Source: an uncultured Oscillospiraceae bacterium
GTDB taxonomy: Bacteria > Bacillota > Clostridia > Oscillospirales > Oscillospiraceae
Direction: 5' to 3'
NCBI GenBank assembly: GCA_947599875.1
Contig: CANQFV010000025.1
Span: forward strand, 1-39,763
Length of the DNA stretch: 39,763 nucleotides
Position numbers and translations under genes: made by a program. Shown piece by piece: positions 15,523 to 23,521 of the stretch. Below the pieces are notes generated by a model. It worked only from the letters and a program-made list of their open reading frames with translations. It had not been told where the DNA came from and searched no databases. Position 1 is the stretch's first letter, and each line of letters opens with the position of its first letter.

Positions 15523-16424
15523 TTCTTCCCCCTCCTGGACTTCTTCCGGGAGGGGTTCTTTGTTATTGTTTTTGGCGTCTCCTCCTCCCGGTATAGGAGT
15601 CCTAAGCTGTTGATGAGCTTCCGATGTTCATCTCCCGTGGATTTGATATAGATTCGAGTCGTTTCGATGCTGCTGTGGCCTAAAACGTCAGAGAGCTGGG
15701 GCATGTCCCCGCCGTTCTTGAGGAAGGTTCTTGCAAAGAGCTTGCGGAGGTTATGGGGATGCACTTTGGAGGCCAAAACCCCGGCCCGCTCGGCGGTCTC
15801 CTTCATAATGGCCCAGATGCGCTTCCGGCCCAGGGGGCGGCCCTTCTGCCCCCGGAAGATGACCCCGGATGTGATGCCCCGCTCCTTTGCGAATTTCTCA
15901 AGCTTGACGCAAAGCGCCTCCGGCATGATGACGCTTCGATTCTTGCGCTTACAGAGTACGCCCACGTCCCGCCGTTTCACGGCCTCCACGGTGAAGTAGC
16001 GAAGTTCAGACACTCGTATCCCGCTGGAGCAGAGGGTCTCTAAGAGCAGCCGGTCCCGGGGATTCTTGGCGGCTTTCAGGAGCTTCTCATATTCCTTCTC
16101 GGTGAGTACCTTTTCTTCCGGGAGGTAGGTGGTTCGCTGAATGATCATCCGTTGCGTTCCGCAGTCAATCCACTTCATAAAACTGAAGAACGCGAAGAGT
16201 GAGGCTAAAATGGTGTTGATGCTGGAGGGTTTGTACTCCCGGTCAACCAGGCTCTGTTTGTACGCTTGGGTTGTCTCCGACGTGACCTCCTGTCCGCCGA
16301 GAAAGGCGGAGTAGCTGATGACGTCGTGGAGATACCGCCCAATGGTGTGGACGCTGCACGAGTTGGAGATGAGCTGTGCCCGGAATCCCGCCACAGCCTC
16401 CGGTGTGATGGTGCGAGTTGTCAT
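15504..16424 (-). CDS. Tyrosine recombinase/integrase, probable invertase of the adjacent switch
   Basis: The 306-residue protein has an N-terminal SAM-like DNA-binding domain (about 8-90) and a C-terminal catalytic domain with all core residues visible: R137 in SSGIRVSELR, H224 and R227 in HPHNLRKLFA, H250 in VLGHSSIETTR and the nucleophile Tyr259. The tail is strongly basic (RKKSRRGKKKKRHY). The start is ATG 16424 after AAGGAGGACTTTACC. The stop and last three codons (RHY) lie in the right inverted repeat, whose shared core keeps them intact in either orientation. There are no phage or ICE genes around it, so a dedicated inversion role is the best reading; a general integrase remnant is the alternative. 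Confidence 0.92.
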   Translation of the reverse strand: MTTRTITPEAVAGFRAQLISNSCSVHTIGRYLHDVISYSAFLGGQEVTSETTQAYKQSLVDREYKPSSINTILASLFAFFSFMKWIDCGTQRMIIQRTTYLPEEKVLTEKEYEKLLKAAKNPRDRLLLETLCSSGIRVSELRYFTVEAVKRRDVGVLCKRKNRSVIMPEALCVKLEKFAKERGITSGVIFRGQKGRPLGRKRIWAIMKETAERAGVLASKVHPHNLRKLFARTFLKNGGDMPQLSDVLGHSSIETTRIYIKSTGDEHRKLINSLGLLYREEETPKTITKNPSRKKSRRGKKKKRHY

Positions 16425-16508
16425 GGTAAAGTCCTCCTTTGTGTTTTGACACAGATTATTTTCTGATGACTCCACTGTATCATGCAAAGGGGGTTTCAGG
16501 CAAGGGGA

Positions 16509-16537
16509 TTGTAAAGCGGGGGAGGATGTGGTAAAAT
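16509..16537 (+). promoter_or_regulatory. Promoter of the flavin reductase gene
   Basis: TTGTAA (16509-16514) and TAAAAT (16532-16537) are 17 bases apart, about 50 bases before the ATG. It is divergent from the recombinase gene. Confidence 0.65.
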
Positions 16538-16587
16538 AAGCGGGCGGGGAATCCCCCGGAGCAAACGAATCGCAAGGAGCAGAGCAT

Positions 16588-17172
16588 ATGAAAAAAGATC
16601 TTGGTGTGAAACCCTATCTCTTCCCCATGCCGGCGTATATGATCGGCACATACAACGAGGACGAGACCGTTGACGTGATGATGATGGCCTGGGGCGGCAT
16701 CTGCGCGGAGGACATGGTGGCGCTGAATCTGGAGGCCGACCACAAGACCGTGGCCAATCTCCGCGCCCGCGGTGCCTTCACCCTGGCCGTCCCCGGGCGG
16801 GACACGATGGAGGCCTCCGACTATCTGGGTATCGTCTCCGGCAACAAGGAGCCGGACAAGTTCCGCCGCACCGGCCTGCACGCGGTGAAAAGTGCCCGGG
16901 TGGACGCGCCGGTGATCCAGGAGTACCCCCTGACCCTGGAGTGTGTGGTAGAGCGGATGGAGGAGGAGCCTTACGGCCTTCGGGTCCTGGGCAGGATCGT
17001 CAACGTCCTGGCCGAGGAGAGCGTACTGGACGACAAGGGCCGCGTGGACGCGGGGAAGCTGGACACCTTCCTCTTTGACCAGATGCGAAACGGCTACTAC
17101 GCCGTGGGCCAGGTCGTGGGCAAGGCGTGGCACAGCGGCGCGGGATTCATCCAGGACAGCCCGTCCAAATAG
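16588..17172 (+). CDS. Flavin reductase-like domain protein
   Basis: The 194-residue protein resembles the FMN-binding split-barrel flavin reductase family: YLFPMPAYMIGTYNEDETVDVMMMAWGGIC near the start (the usual P-hydrophobic-hydrophobic-S/G pattern around the flavin phosphate), NLRARGAFTLAVP, and ASDYLGIVSG with a following KFRRTGL segment. Such proteins bind FMN and reduce it or act as small oxidoreductases; the substrate cannot be told. A GCAAGGAGCAGAGCAT site precedes the ATG. It appears monocistronic and ends in a short hairpin element. Confidence 0.85.
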   Translation: MKKDLGVKPYLFPMPAYMIGTYNEDETVDVMMMAWGGICAEDMVALNLEADHKTVANLRARGAFTLAVPGRDTMEASDYLGIVSGNKEPDKFRRTGLHAVKSARVDAPVIQEYPLTLECVVERMEEEPYGLRVLGRIVNVLAEESVLDDKGRVDAGKLDTFLFDQMRNGYYAVGQVVGKAWHSGAGFIQDSPSK

Positions 17173-17262
17173 GCCGCCTGCCGAAAAAGCCCTGCGCGGC
17201 TTTTTCAGCAAAGGGGGGCGTGCGGCTTTTCCCCGGCGCACATGCCGCCGGGGAAAAGATGG
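17173..17262 (+). repeat. Modular post-stop hairpin element, copy 4 (A-D deletion form)
   Basis: A: GAAAAAGCC-CTGCG-CGGCTTTTTC. Linker: AAAGGGGGGCGTGCGG. Then directly a D-type hairpin, TTTTCCCCGGCG/CCGCCGGGGAAAA around CACATG. Modules B and C are absent. Confidence 0.7.
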
Positions 17263-17287
17263 ATTGCGCGTTTTTGAACAGACAAAG

Positions 17288-17313
17288 ACGGCGGGGATCA
17301 CTCCCCGCCGTCT
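17288..17313. repeat. GGCGGGGATCACT hairpin, first copy
   Basis: GACGGCGGGG-ATCACT-CCCCGCCGTC is a perfect 10-bp stem. The same hairpin, with one changed end, recurs at 17522-17547, so the two flank the reversed element copy 5. Confidence 0.65.
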
Positions 17314-17329
17314 CAATTTGTCAAAAAAC

Positions 17330-17515
17330 TCAATATGAATATTTTTTCCGGCGACATGCGCGTCGGAAAAAATCCCTTTTGTCACGCAAGTGTACGGGCC
17401 CTCTGGGCCGTGCGCGCAGCGTGACGGCAGGGAAATTTCCCTGAATTTCGCAAAATTCAGAGAAATTTCCCGCACGTTTCCCTTTGTCGGAAAAGCCCGC
17501 AGGGCTTTTTCGACA
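17330..17515 (-). repeat. Modular post-stop hairpin element, copy 5 (reverse)
   Basis: On the minus strand the order is A (TCGAAAAAGCCC/GGGCTTTTCCGA), linker AAAGGGAAACGTGCGGG, B (CTCTGAATTTTG.../...AAATTCAG), C with outer stem GTCACGC/GCGTGAC instead of the usual CCGCGC/GCGCGG, and D (TTTTTTCCGACG/CGCCGGAAAAAA). It lies 67 bases after the phosphoribosyltransferase stop on the same strand, with the second GGCGGGG hairpin (17522-17547) between them. Confidence 0.78.
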
Positions 17516-17582
17516 GGCTGAGACGGCGGGGATCACTCCCCGCCGCCTTTCTGCCCGGCCCATGCCGTTATTGTCTTTTTCC

Positions 17583-18137
17583 TTACTTCTTGGGGTTGCC
17601 CTGGCCGTCAAACAGGGGCAGGGGAGCCAGGAAGGTGATGTCGTCCCGCTTGGCGGCATCCCCCTCCGCCAGAACGGCCAGGCGGCCGGTGACAATGCCC
17701 CCGGCAGTGCGAACCAGCTCCTCCACCGCGGCGATGGAACCGCCCGTGGAGATCACGTCGTCAATGATAATGACCTTCTTCCCCCGCATCTTGGCGGCGT
17801 CGTCGCCGTCCATGTACAGGTACTGGGTGCCCTCCGTGGTGATGGAGTGATCCTCCACCTTGAAGACGTTGCGCATGTACGCCTTGGCCTTCTTGCGCAC
17901 GAGGAAGTAGTCGTTCCGGCCGGCCTGCTTGGCCATCTCATGGATCAGCGGAATGGCCTTGGCCTCCGGCGCCACCATGTAGTCATACTCCGGGGCGATC
18001 TCCAAAAGCGCCCTGGCGCACTGGCAGGTAAGCTCCACATCGCCGAAAATCACAAAGGCGGCAATGGAGAGGTCGTCGTTCAGCTTACAAAGGGGAAGCT
18101 CCCGGGTGAGTCCCGCCACATTGAGAGTGTAGGTCAA
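17583..18137 (-). CDS. Phosphoribosyltransferase family protein (adenine PRTase-like)
   Basis: The protein has the type I PRTase signature VIIIDDVISTGGS (about residues 122-134), the PRPP-binding loop, and an upstream YMVAPEAKAIPLIHEMA region with DYFLVRKKAKAYM typical of adenine/xanthine phosphoribosyltransferase-like proteins. It probably transfers a phosphoribosyl group to a purine base, or acts as a regulator of that fold. TTG 18137 is nine bases after AGGAG and is preferred; ATG 18146 sits directly against the AGGAG. It is monocistronic with a consensus promoter. Confidence 0.85.
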   Translation of the reverse strand: MTYTLNVAGLTRELPLCKLNDDLSIAAFVIFGDVELTCQCARALLEIAPEYDYMVAPEAKAIPLIHEMAKQAGRNDYFLVRKKAKAYMRNVFKVEDHSITTEGTQYLYMDGDDAAKMRGKKVIIIDDVISTGGSIAAVEELVRTAGGIVTGRLAVLAEGDAAKRDDITFLAPLPLFDGQGNPKK

Positions 18138-18203
18138 TGGTGTCATCTCCTGAAAATGATTTTCCCGTCCCCCGGCGCTCTTGCCAGGCCCGGGCACAGG
18201 AAT

Positions 18204-18232
18204 ATTATACTCTCGCACCGCAAGGTTGTCAA
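18204..18232 (-). promoter_or_regulatory. Consensus promoter of the phosphoribosyltransferase gene
   Basis: Minus-strand TTGACA (18227-18232) and TATAAT (18204-18209) are 17 bases apart; both hexamers are perfect consensus. The leader is about 60 bases. Confidence 0.85.
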
Positions 18233-18335
18233 AAGTTTTCGGTAAAATTCCCCGTGAGGTTGGGCAAATTTGCTAAGAATTGAAGCGGGACACGGGGAAG
18301 GGCGGCGCCGTGCGTCACTGGGCAACCGGTGTGAC

Positions 18336-18455
18336 ACGGGGACGGTTCCTTAGTCACACCAGTGTGCGCACTGGTGGTACAAAAGAACCGTCCCCGCTGT
18401 GTCAACGCGCAAACCTTCGTCCTTGCTGTACGGGCCGCCGCCCACGGCGGCCCAT
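18336..18455. repeat. ACCGTCCC REP unit followed by a GGGCCGCCG hairpin
   Basis: GGGGACGGTTCCTTAGT and ACAAAAGAACCGTCCCC flank ACCAGTG-TGCG-CACTGGT (about 18334-18395). A single GGGCCGCCG-CCCA-CGGCGGCCC hairpin follows at 18428-18453. Confidence 0.7.
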
Positions 18456-18500
18456 GTTTCGATTACCACCGAGTATCGATTAAACGCAGCTCAACCAACG

Positions 18501-18610
18501 CGGGCCGCCGTGGGCGGCGGCCCCTACGGCAAATTTTAAAGTTTTCTATCTTAACGCAACCGCTCTGTCACCCAACCCGCCCGGGCCGATGAGGTCATCG
18601 GCCCCTACGG
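18501..18610 (-). repeat. 110-bp composite repeat, copy 2 (reverse)
   Basis: It is the reverse complement of 12992-13101 with few changes, including the AAAACTTTAAAAT core and the two GTAGGGGCC hairpins. Confidence 0.7.
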
Positions 18611-18654
18611 GTTTCCCGGCAACGTCGCAGGCCCCGTCTACGCGCTCCCCGGGG

Positions 18655-18890
18655 GTTTCTCCAGTAGGGGGTCCGCAGACCCCCTAACTGGTCGTTTTTA
18701 AAAGGGGAGTCCAGAGGGGGAAAATCGAAATCCCCCTCTGGCCGCTTTCCCTCTTTGTTACTTTCTCCCTTTGGCGGAACCAAAGGGAGAAAGTAAATTG
18801 CCCCGTCCGCCCTTCGGGCGGACACCTTTTTCCCTGCGGGAACGCCCCCGTCCCCCTCCGAGGGACTCCCCCCCCCTTCACCCCCCGGGG
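18655..18890 (+). repeat. Multi-hairpin repeat family 2, copy 1
   Basis: Consecutive hairpins: TAGGGGGTC-CGCA-GACCCCCTA, CCAGAGGGGG.../...CCCCCTCTGG, ACTTTCTCCCTTTGG/CCAAAGGGAGAAAGT, and GTCCGCCC-TTC-GGGCGGAC. A second copy at 22490-22755 has compensatory changes in several stems. Open frames here are not convincing genes. Confidence 0.7.
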
Positions 18891-18894
18891 TGAG

Positions 18895-18919
18895 AAAAAA
18901 GGAGGCCCCGCCGGCCTCC
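18895..18919 (-). terminator. Intrinsic terminator of the GNAT gene
   Basis: On the minus strand GGAGGCC-GGCGG-GGCCTCC is followed by six T residues, directly after the gene's stop. Confidence 0.8.
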
Positions 18920-18921
18920 TT

Positions 18922-19470
18922 TCATTTAAGCTTTGGATAAGGAATAAAATCCTTTGGCTTTTCATCAGACTCCGTCAGGATCTTCTGCATCCACACCACG
19001 TCCACCCAGCGCCCCAGCTTCCAGGCGCACTTGGAGAACCGGGCCACCCGCTCAAAATCCAGGCTGGAGTGGAACTTGATGCTCTGCCGGTTGGGGTGGG
19101 AGATACACGCCTGCATACTGGCCACGTTCTGGAGCCGCAGTACCCGCTCAAGCTCCGCGTACAGCCGGCGTCCGATGCCCTGGCGATGACAGCCGTCCCG
19201 GACATAGACGCTCACCTCCGCGCTCCAGATATACGCTATGCGGGAGCGAAAGGCCCCGGCGTAGGCGTAGCCCACGATCCGGCCGCCCTGCTCCGCCACG
19301 AAGTAGGGGTATTTTTCCAAGGTGTTCCGGATCCTGGCGGCAAATTCCTCCACGGTGGGCACGTCGTATTCAAAGGTCACTGTGGTGCCCGTGACATAGG
19401 GGGCGTAAATCTCCAAAAGCTCCGGCGCGTCCTGGGGGCGGGCGGTGCGTATGGTCAATTCTTCTTCCAT
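18922..19470 (-). CDS. GNAT N-acetyltransferase, phosphinothricin acetyltransferase-like
   Basis: The 182-residue protein matches the Pat/YncA-like branch of GNAT acetyltransferases: LTIRTARPQDAPELLEIYAPYV at the start, FAARI, GRIVGYAYAGAFRSRIAY, then VSVYVRDGCHRQGIGRRLYAEL with the acetyl-CoA-binding RQGIGRR loop (about residues 96-102), and ISHPNRQSIKFHSSLDFE. It probably acetylates an amino acid-like or xenobiotic amine. The start at 19470 follows GGAGATCAGTC; the upstream in-frame ATG is rejected. A TATAAT is present near 19541 on this strand but its -35 is poor. Confidence 0.92.
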   Translation of the reverse strand: MEEELTIRTARPQDAPELLEIYAPYVTGTTVTFEYDVPTVEEFAARIRNTLEKYPYFVAEQGGRIVGYAYAGAFRSRIAYIWSAEVSVYVRDGCHRQGIGRRLYAELERVLRLQNVASMQACISHPNRQSIKFHSSLDFERVARFSKCAWKLGRWVDVVWMQKILTESDEKPKDFIPYPKLK

Positions 19471-19583
19471 GACTGATCTCCGTCTTTCGCTGAAATGGGC
19501 CTTTATCCGCATTATAAATCATTTTTCCCCAAAGGGGAAGTGCAAAAGAGGAAAAACCGCGGCCCGCGGCGCGTAAAAATTTG

Positions 19584-19612
19584 TTGACTTGCCGATTCAG
19601 GGATATTACAAT
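19584..19612 (+). promoter_or_regulatory. Promoter of the zinc-ribbon membrane protein/HIT pair
   Basis: TTGACT (19584-19589) and TACAAT (19607-19612) are 17 bases apart, about 35 bases before the TTG start. Confidence 0.75.
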
Positions 19613-19647
19613 AGGTACAGAGAGTTTAAAAAGGGGAGGGGAGGAGC

Positions 19648-20007
19648 TTGCGGGTCATCCGTGTCTTTGATGTGATCTTGCAATATGTGTTCATTCTCCT
19701 GTTCGCCGGGTCGCTGGTGGCGGGGGTGTTCAACACAAAGCTGTTTATTCTGGCCGGGGCAGCCCTGCTGGCCTACTTCCTGTGGGGCGTTCTGCGCCTT
19801 CGCTGTCCCTGGTGCGGCGGGGCCATCGAGCTTTCCGCCCTCCTGCGGGGGATCAGGGGCCGGTGCAACTGCCCCCTGTGCGGTCACGACGTGGTGGTGG
19901 TCTGGTTTGTGAATAAAAAAGTCCCGGAGAAGCGCTCCGGGAGGGGGCGGAACCCCAATCAGAGGAGACAGGATACAACGGTGTCACACCGGGATCATAT
20001 CAACTGA
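19648..20007 (+). CDS. Small membrane protein with a zinc-ribbon-like tail
   Basis: The start is TTG 19648, after an extended purine-rich AGGGGAGGGGAGGAG site. Two hydrophobic segments (about residues 9-26 and 30-48) predict a membrane hairpin. The following cytosolic part has paired CPWCG (about 53-57) and CPLCG (about 75-79) motifs, a likely four-cysteine zinc ribbon. The C-terminal ~30 residues are basic and look disordered. I do not recognise the family. It is 13 bases before the HIT gene and probably co-transcribed with it. Confidence 0.7.
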   Translation: MRVIRVFDVILQYVFILLFAGSLVAGVFNTKLFILAGAALLAYFLWGVLRLRCPWCGGAIELSALLRGIRGRCNCPLCGHDVVVVWFVNKKVPEKRSGRGRNPNQRRQDTTVSHRDHIN

Positions 20008-20020
20008 AGGGAGAATCACC

Positions 20021-20440
20021 ATGAAAGATCAAAATTGCGGCTACTGCGTGGGCGGGGCGCCCCTGGACGCCTTCGGCATCAAGATCTGCGACCTCTCCGT
20101 TTCCCAGCTCATCCTCTTTAAGGAGCAGTCCCACCCGGGAAGGTGCATCGTCGCCTATAAGGACCACGTCAGCGAGATCGTGAATATCTCCGATGCGGAG
20201 CGCGACGCCTTTTTCGCCGACGTGAACCGGGCGGCTAAGGCCATCCACGCCGCCTTCCACCCCGACAAGCTCAACTACGGCGCCTACGGCGACACCGGCT
20301 GCCACCTGCATATGCACCTGGTGCCCAAGTACAGGGACGGCTATGAGTGGGGCGGCGTCTTCGCTATGAACCCGGGGGAGAAATTCCTCACCGACGCCGA
20401 GTACGCGGAGATGATCCGGAAGATCAAGGAACAGCTGTAA
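20021..20440 (+). CDS. HIT family nucleotide-binding protein
   Basis: The 139-residue protein has the histidine triad HLHMHLVPKY (about residues 95-104), in which the central His is the catalytic nucleophile for nucleoside phosphoramidate or dinucleotide hydrolysis. The N-terminal CGYCVGG pair may bind zinc. Conserved GRCIVAYKDHVSEIVNI is the usual HIT strand region. The ATG follows GAAGGGAGAATCACC. A bidirectional terminator lies between it and the convergent RNase Y gene. Confidence 0.93.
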   Translation: MKDQNCGYCVGGAPLDAFGIKICDLSVSQLILFKEQSHPGRCIVAYKDHVSEIVNISDAERDAFFADVNRAAKAIHAAFHPDKLNYGAYGDTGCHLHMHLVPKYRDGYEWGGVFAMNPGEKFLTDAEYAEMIRKIKEQL

Positions 20441-20453
20441 AACAGCGCTCTCC

Positions 20454-20487
20454 AAAAAAGCCGTGGACGGAAAGTCCACGGCTTTTT
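20454..20487. terminator. Bidirectional terminator between the HIT gene and rny
   Basis: GCCGTGGAC-GGAAA-GTCCACGGC with an A-run before and five T residues after serves both converging genes. Confidence 0.88.
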
Positions 20488-20506
20488 GTTGGTTTGTCGG
20501 TCTTAT

Positions 20507-22048
20507 TTACTTGGCGTATTCCACGGCCTTTGTCTCCCGGAAGAGATTGACCTTGATCTGGCCGGGGTATTCCAGCTCCTGCTCGATCTTTTGGGCGATC
20601 TCCCGGGCCAGAAGCACCATTTCGTCCTCGGAGACCTCCTCCGGCTTCACCATGATGCGGATCTCCCGGCCGGCCTGGATGGCGTAGCTTGTCTCCACGC
20701 CCTTGAAGGAGCTTGTCAGCTCCTCCAACTTCTCCAGACGCTTGATGTAGCTCTCGATATTCTCCCGCCTGGCCCCGGGCCGTGCGGCGCTGATGGTGTC
20801 CGCCGCCTGGACGAGGCACGCGATGATGCTGTGGGGTTCCACATCGCCGTGGTGGGCCTCAATGGCGTGGACGACCTCCTCGCTCTCCCGGTAACGGCGG
20901 GCCAGCTCCACGCCCAGCTGGACGTGGCTGCCCTCCATCTCGTGGTCCACGGACTTGCCCAGGTCATGGAGAAGCCCCGCCCGCTTGGCGGTGGCCACGT
21001 CCACACCCAGCTCCGCGGCCAGGAGGCCGGCGATGTAGGCCACCTCCTTGGAGTGGTTCAGCACGTTCTGACCGTAGCTTGTGCGGTACTTCTGACGGCC
21101 CAGGAGCTTCACCAGCTCCGGATGCAGGCCGCGGACGCCCGTCTCGAAGACGGCGCGCTCGCCCTCCGCCTTGATGGTGGCGTCCACCTCCCGGCGGGCC
21201 TTCTCCACCATCTCCTCAATGCGGGTGGGATGGATCCGGCCGTCCTGGATGAGCTTCTCCAGCGCCAGCCGGGCGATCTCCCGGCGCACCGGATCAAAGC
21301 TGGACACCGTAATGGCCTCCGGCGTGTCGTCGATGATCAGATCCACGCCGGTGAGATTTTCAATGCTCCGGATGTTCCGGCCCTCACGGCCGATGATGCG
21401 GCCCTTCATCTCGTCATTGGGCAGGGGTACCACGCTGACGGTAGCTTCGGCCACATGGTCGGCGGCACAGCGCTGAATGGCCAGGGTGATGATCTCCCGG
21501 GCCTTCTCGTCGGCCTCCTCCTTGTAACGCGCCTCCACTTCTTTGATCTTCACGGCGGCCTCGTGCGTACACTCGGCCTCCACGTTGCGGATCAGATAAT
21601 CCTTGGCCTCATCCACGGTGAAGCCGGAGATCTTCTCCAGCATCTCCATCTGGCCGCGCTTGACAAGGGCCACCTCTTCCTTGGCGGCGTCCAGCTCTGC
21701 CAGCTTCTTGGCCGCCTGATCGTTCTTTTTCTCCACCGCCTCGGTCTTCCGGTCCAGCGTCTCCTCCTTTTGCTGGAGACGGCGCTCCTGCTTGGAAAGC
21801 TCCGTGCGGCGCTCCTTTACCTCGCGCTCATACTCAGCGCGCTCCTTGTGGATCTCCTCCTTGGCCTCCAGCATAGCCTCGCGCTTCTTGCTCTCGGCTT
21901 CCTTGTAGGCCTTGTTCACAATACCCTTCGCCTGCTCCTCAGCGTCGGCGATGGTCTTCTCGTCCCGCTTGCGCTTCAGGAAATTGACAAGGAACATGAC
22001 GCCCATGCCCAGGGCAAACGCGACGACTGCGACTATGGCATACCACAT
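20507..22048 (-). CDS. rny: Ribonuclease Y
   Basis: RNase Y is the membrane-bound endoribonuclease that starts mRNA decay in Firmicutes. The 513 residues comprise an N-terminal membrane helix ([20 protein letters not shown], residues 2-21), a long charged coiled coil (about 25-195), a KH domain (about 205-265, with [19 protein letters not shown]) and an HD domain whose metal motif is [18 protein letters not shown] (about 345-362), followed by [11 protein letters not shown]. All are intact. An AAGGAGGTG site precedes the ATG and a consensus promoter lies about 140 bases upstream. Confidence 0.98.
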   Translation of the reverse strand: MWYAIVAVVAFALGMGVMFLVNFLKRKRDEKTIADAEEQAKGIVNKAYKEAESKKREAMLEAKEEIHKERAEYEREVKERRTELSKQERRLQQKEETLDRKTEAVEKKNDQAAKKLAELDAAKEEVALVKRGQMEMLEKISGFTVDEAKDYLIRNVEAECTHEAAVKIKEVEARYKEEADEKAREIITLAIQRCAADHVAEATVSVVPLPNDEMKGRIIGREGRNIRSIENLTGVDLIIDDTPEAITVSSFDPVRREIARLALEKLIQDGRIHPTRIEEMVEKARREVDATIKAEGERAVFETGVRGLHPELVKLLGRQKYRTSYGQNVLNHSKEVAYIAGLLAAELGVDVATAKRAGLLHDLGKSVDHEMEGSHVQLGVELARRYRESEEVVHAIEAHHGDVEPHSIIACLVQAADTISAARPGARRENIESYIKRLEKLEELTSSFKGVETSYAIQAGREIRIMVKPEEVSEDEMVLLAREIAQKIEQELEYPGQIKVNLFRETKAVEYAK

Positions 22049-22185
22049 TCGGGTGAAAGCACCTCCTTATTCCATAAATTCGTTTGTTCAGGGAATTTGC
22101 GTTGATATGATGTCGAAATACCCCTAAAATCCGCCCGGGAAACCCCTCCGGGGACGGAACCTATTTCGAGAAAATACCATCGTTT

Positions 22186-22214
22186 ATTTTACATTTATTT
22201 TCACGGCTTGTCAA
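22186..22214 (-). promoter_or_regulatory. Promoter of rny
   Basis: Minus-strand TTGACA (22209-22214) and TAAAAT (22186-22191) are 17 bases apart, giving a leader of about 130 bases. Confidence 0.8.
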
Positions 22215-22444
22215 GGTGTTTTGTCATTCTGATGAAGATCGCTCCATATCTTGAATCACCCGCCCCCCAAAAGGGGCATATTTTGGGCCGTTTTTGGCCT
22301 TTTGCAGGTTCGGGACAGGTTTGCCCGTCAGGATATTCGCGCAAAGTGCATATTATGTGGTTTTATGGCGCAAAACCCGAAGTAACGGCGGCCGCAAGCC
22401 CCCGTCAGCTCAGTCCCAAGGGCGCGCCACACTACCGTGTGGCT
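22215..22444. other. Unassigned spacer between the rny promoter and repeat family 2
   Basis: I see no gene or strong hairpin beyond a CCCC/GGGG pair near 22270. A CACACTACCGTGTG dyad lies at about 22428-22441. Confidence 0.3.
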
Positions 22445-22489
22445 GCATAAAACCGATTCGTCCCACGCACTCCCGGGGGACACCCCGGG

Positions 22490-22755
22490 GGGTGTCTCCA
22501 GTAGGGGGCCGCAGCCCCCTAACTGGTCGTTTTTAAAAGGGGGTCCAGGGGGGAAGATCGAAATCCCCCCTGGTCGGTTTTCCCTCTTTGTTACTTTCTC
22601 CCTTTTGACGAAATCAAAAGGGAGAAAGTAAATCGCCCCGTCCGCCCTTCGGGCGGACACCTTATTCCCCGCCGGGGAACCTCCCTTCCGCCCTACGGGC
22701 GGACACCTTCCCCCGGGGGAGCCCCCGCCCCTCCCCCTTCGGGGGGACTCTCCGA
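22490..22755 (+). repeat. Multi-hairpin repeat family 2, copy 2
   Basis: The same hairpin series as 18655-18890: TAGGGGGC-CGCA-GCCCCCTA, CCAGGGGGG/CCCCCCTGG, ACTTTCTCCCTTTTG/CAAAAGGGAGAAAGT, then GTCCGCCC/GGGCGGAC twice. Compared with copy 1, TTTGG/CCAAA becomes TTTTG/CAAAA and GGTC/GACC becomes GGC/GCC, keeping the pairing. Confidence 0.72.
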
Positions 22756-22808
22756 TGCGTGCTGCACTCATTTCGTCAAAATTTTTTTGATTTATGCAAA
22801 AGTTTTTG

Positions 22809-22837
22809 TTCATTTTTTACACAAGGTGTGTTATAAT
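22809..22837 (+). promoter_or_regulatory. Probable hpf promoter
   Basis: TATAAT (22832-22837) is perfect; the best -35 at 17-base spacing is the weak TTCATT (22809-22814), so an activator or another sigma factor may contribute. Confidence 0.5.
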
Positions 22838-22886
22838 GCTTGTACGGAGGAAAACTTCTCCGCAAGATGAAAGGAGCTGACGAACA

Positions 22887-23426
22887 ATGAGGTTTACTTT
22901 TACCGAAAAAAAGCTGCAGGTCTCCGAGGATGTCCGGGCATACGCGGAAAAGAAATTGGGGAAGCTTGACCGCTTTTTCAAGACCGAGGCCGACGCCGCC
23001 GTGACCTTCTCTATGGAGCGGGGCAGGTTCATTGCCGAGGCCACCATCCGTTCCGGCGGCATGATCTATCGGGTGAGCGAGATAACGGGGGATATGTATG
23101 CCTCAATTGATTCCGCCGCCGCCAGCATTGAGCGGCAGATCCGCAAAAACAAGACGCGCCTGGAGAAAAAGCTCCGGGACGGGGCCTTTGAGCGGGAGAT
23201 CAAGCCCTCTGTCATCGCCCCGGAGGACGACGCCGAGGAGCAGGATTTTGAGGTCGTGCGCACCAAGCGCTTCTCCATCAAGCCCATGACCGTGGAGGAG
23301 GCTATTTTGCAGATGAACCTCCTGGATCACGAGTTCTTCGTCTTCAAGAACCAGGATGAGGAGGATAAATTCGCCGTGGTGTACAAGCGCAAAAGCGGCG
23401 GATATGGATTGATTGAAAGCGACTAA
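22887..23426 (+). CDS. hpf: Ribosome hibernation promoting factor, long form
   Basis: Long HPF dimerises ribosomes into inactive 100S particles in stationary phase. The 179 residues show the N-terminal ribosome-binding domain (about 1-100, MRFTFTEKKLQVSEDVRAYA and LGKLDRFFKTEADAAVTF) and the C-terminal dimerisation domain (about 122-177, RTKRFSIKPMTVEEAILQM and DHEFFVFKNQDEEDKFAVVY). A GAAAGGAGCTGACGAACA site precedes the ATG. It ends in a strong terminator shared with the convergent fumarase gene. Confidence 0.97.
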   Translation: MRFTFTEKKLQVSEDVRAYAEKKLGKLDRFFKTEADAAVTFSMERGRFIAEATIRSGGMIYRVSEITGDMYASIDSAAASIERQIRKNKTRLEKKLRDGAFEREIKPSVIAPEDDAEEQDFEVVRTKRFSIKPMTVEEAILQMNLLDHEFFVFKNQDEEDKFAVVYKRKSGGYGLIESD

Positions 23427-23434
23427 GACCGGCG

Positions 23435-23477
23435 AAAAGGCCCTCGATTTCTCTTCGGAGAAATCGAGGGCCTTTTT
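23435..23477. terminator. Strong bidirectional terminator between hpf and the fumarase alpha gene
   Basis: A perfect 19-bp stem beginning AAAAGGCCCTCGATTTCTC with a TTCG tetraloop ends in a T-run; the flanking A-run makes it work on both strands. Confidence 0.9.
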
Positions 23478-23521
23478 CTGCCAATAGGACGCGTGTCCAA
23501 AGGGCTTTCGATCCAGCTTTT

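Noticed and set aside
18684-18965. Open frames within the multi-hairpin repeat (also 22328-22813)
   Set aside because: They are carried by the repeated hairpins, change frame between the copies and have no ribosome site.
20486-22105. 539-residue open frame on the plus strand opposite rny
   Set aside because: It is antisense to a complete RNase Y gene and has a His/Gly/Leu shadow composition.
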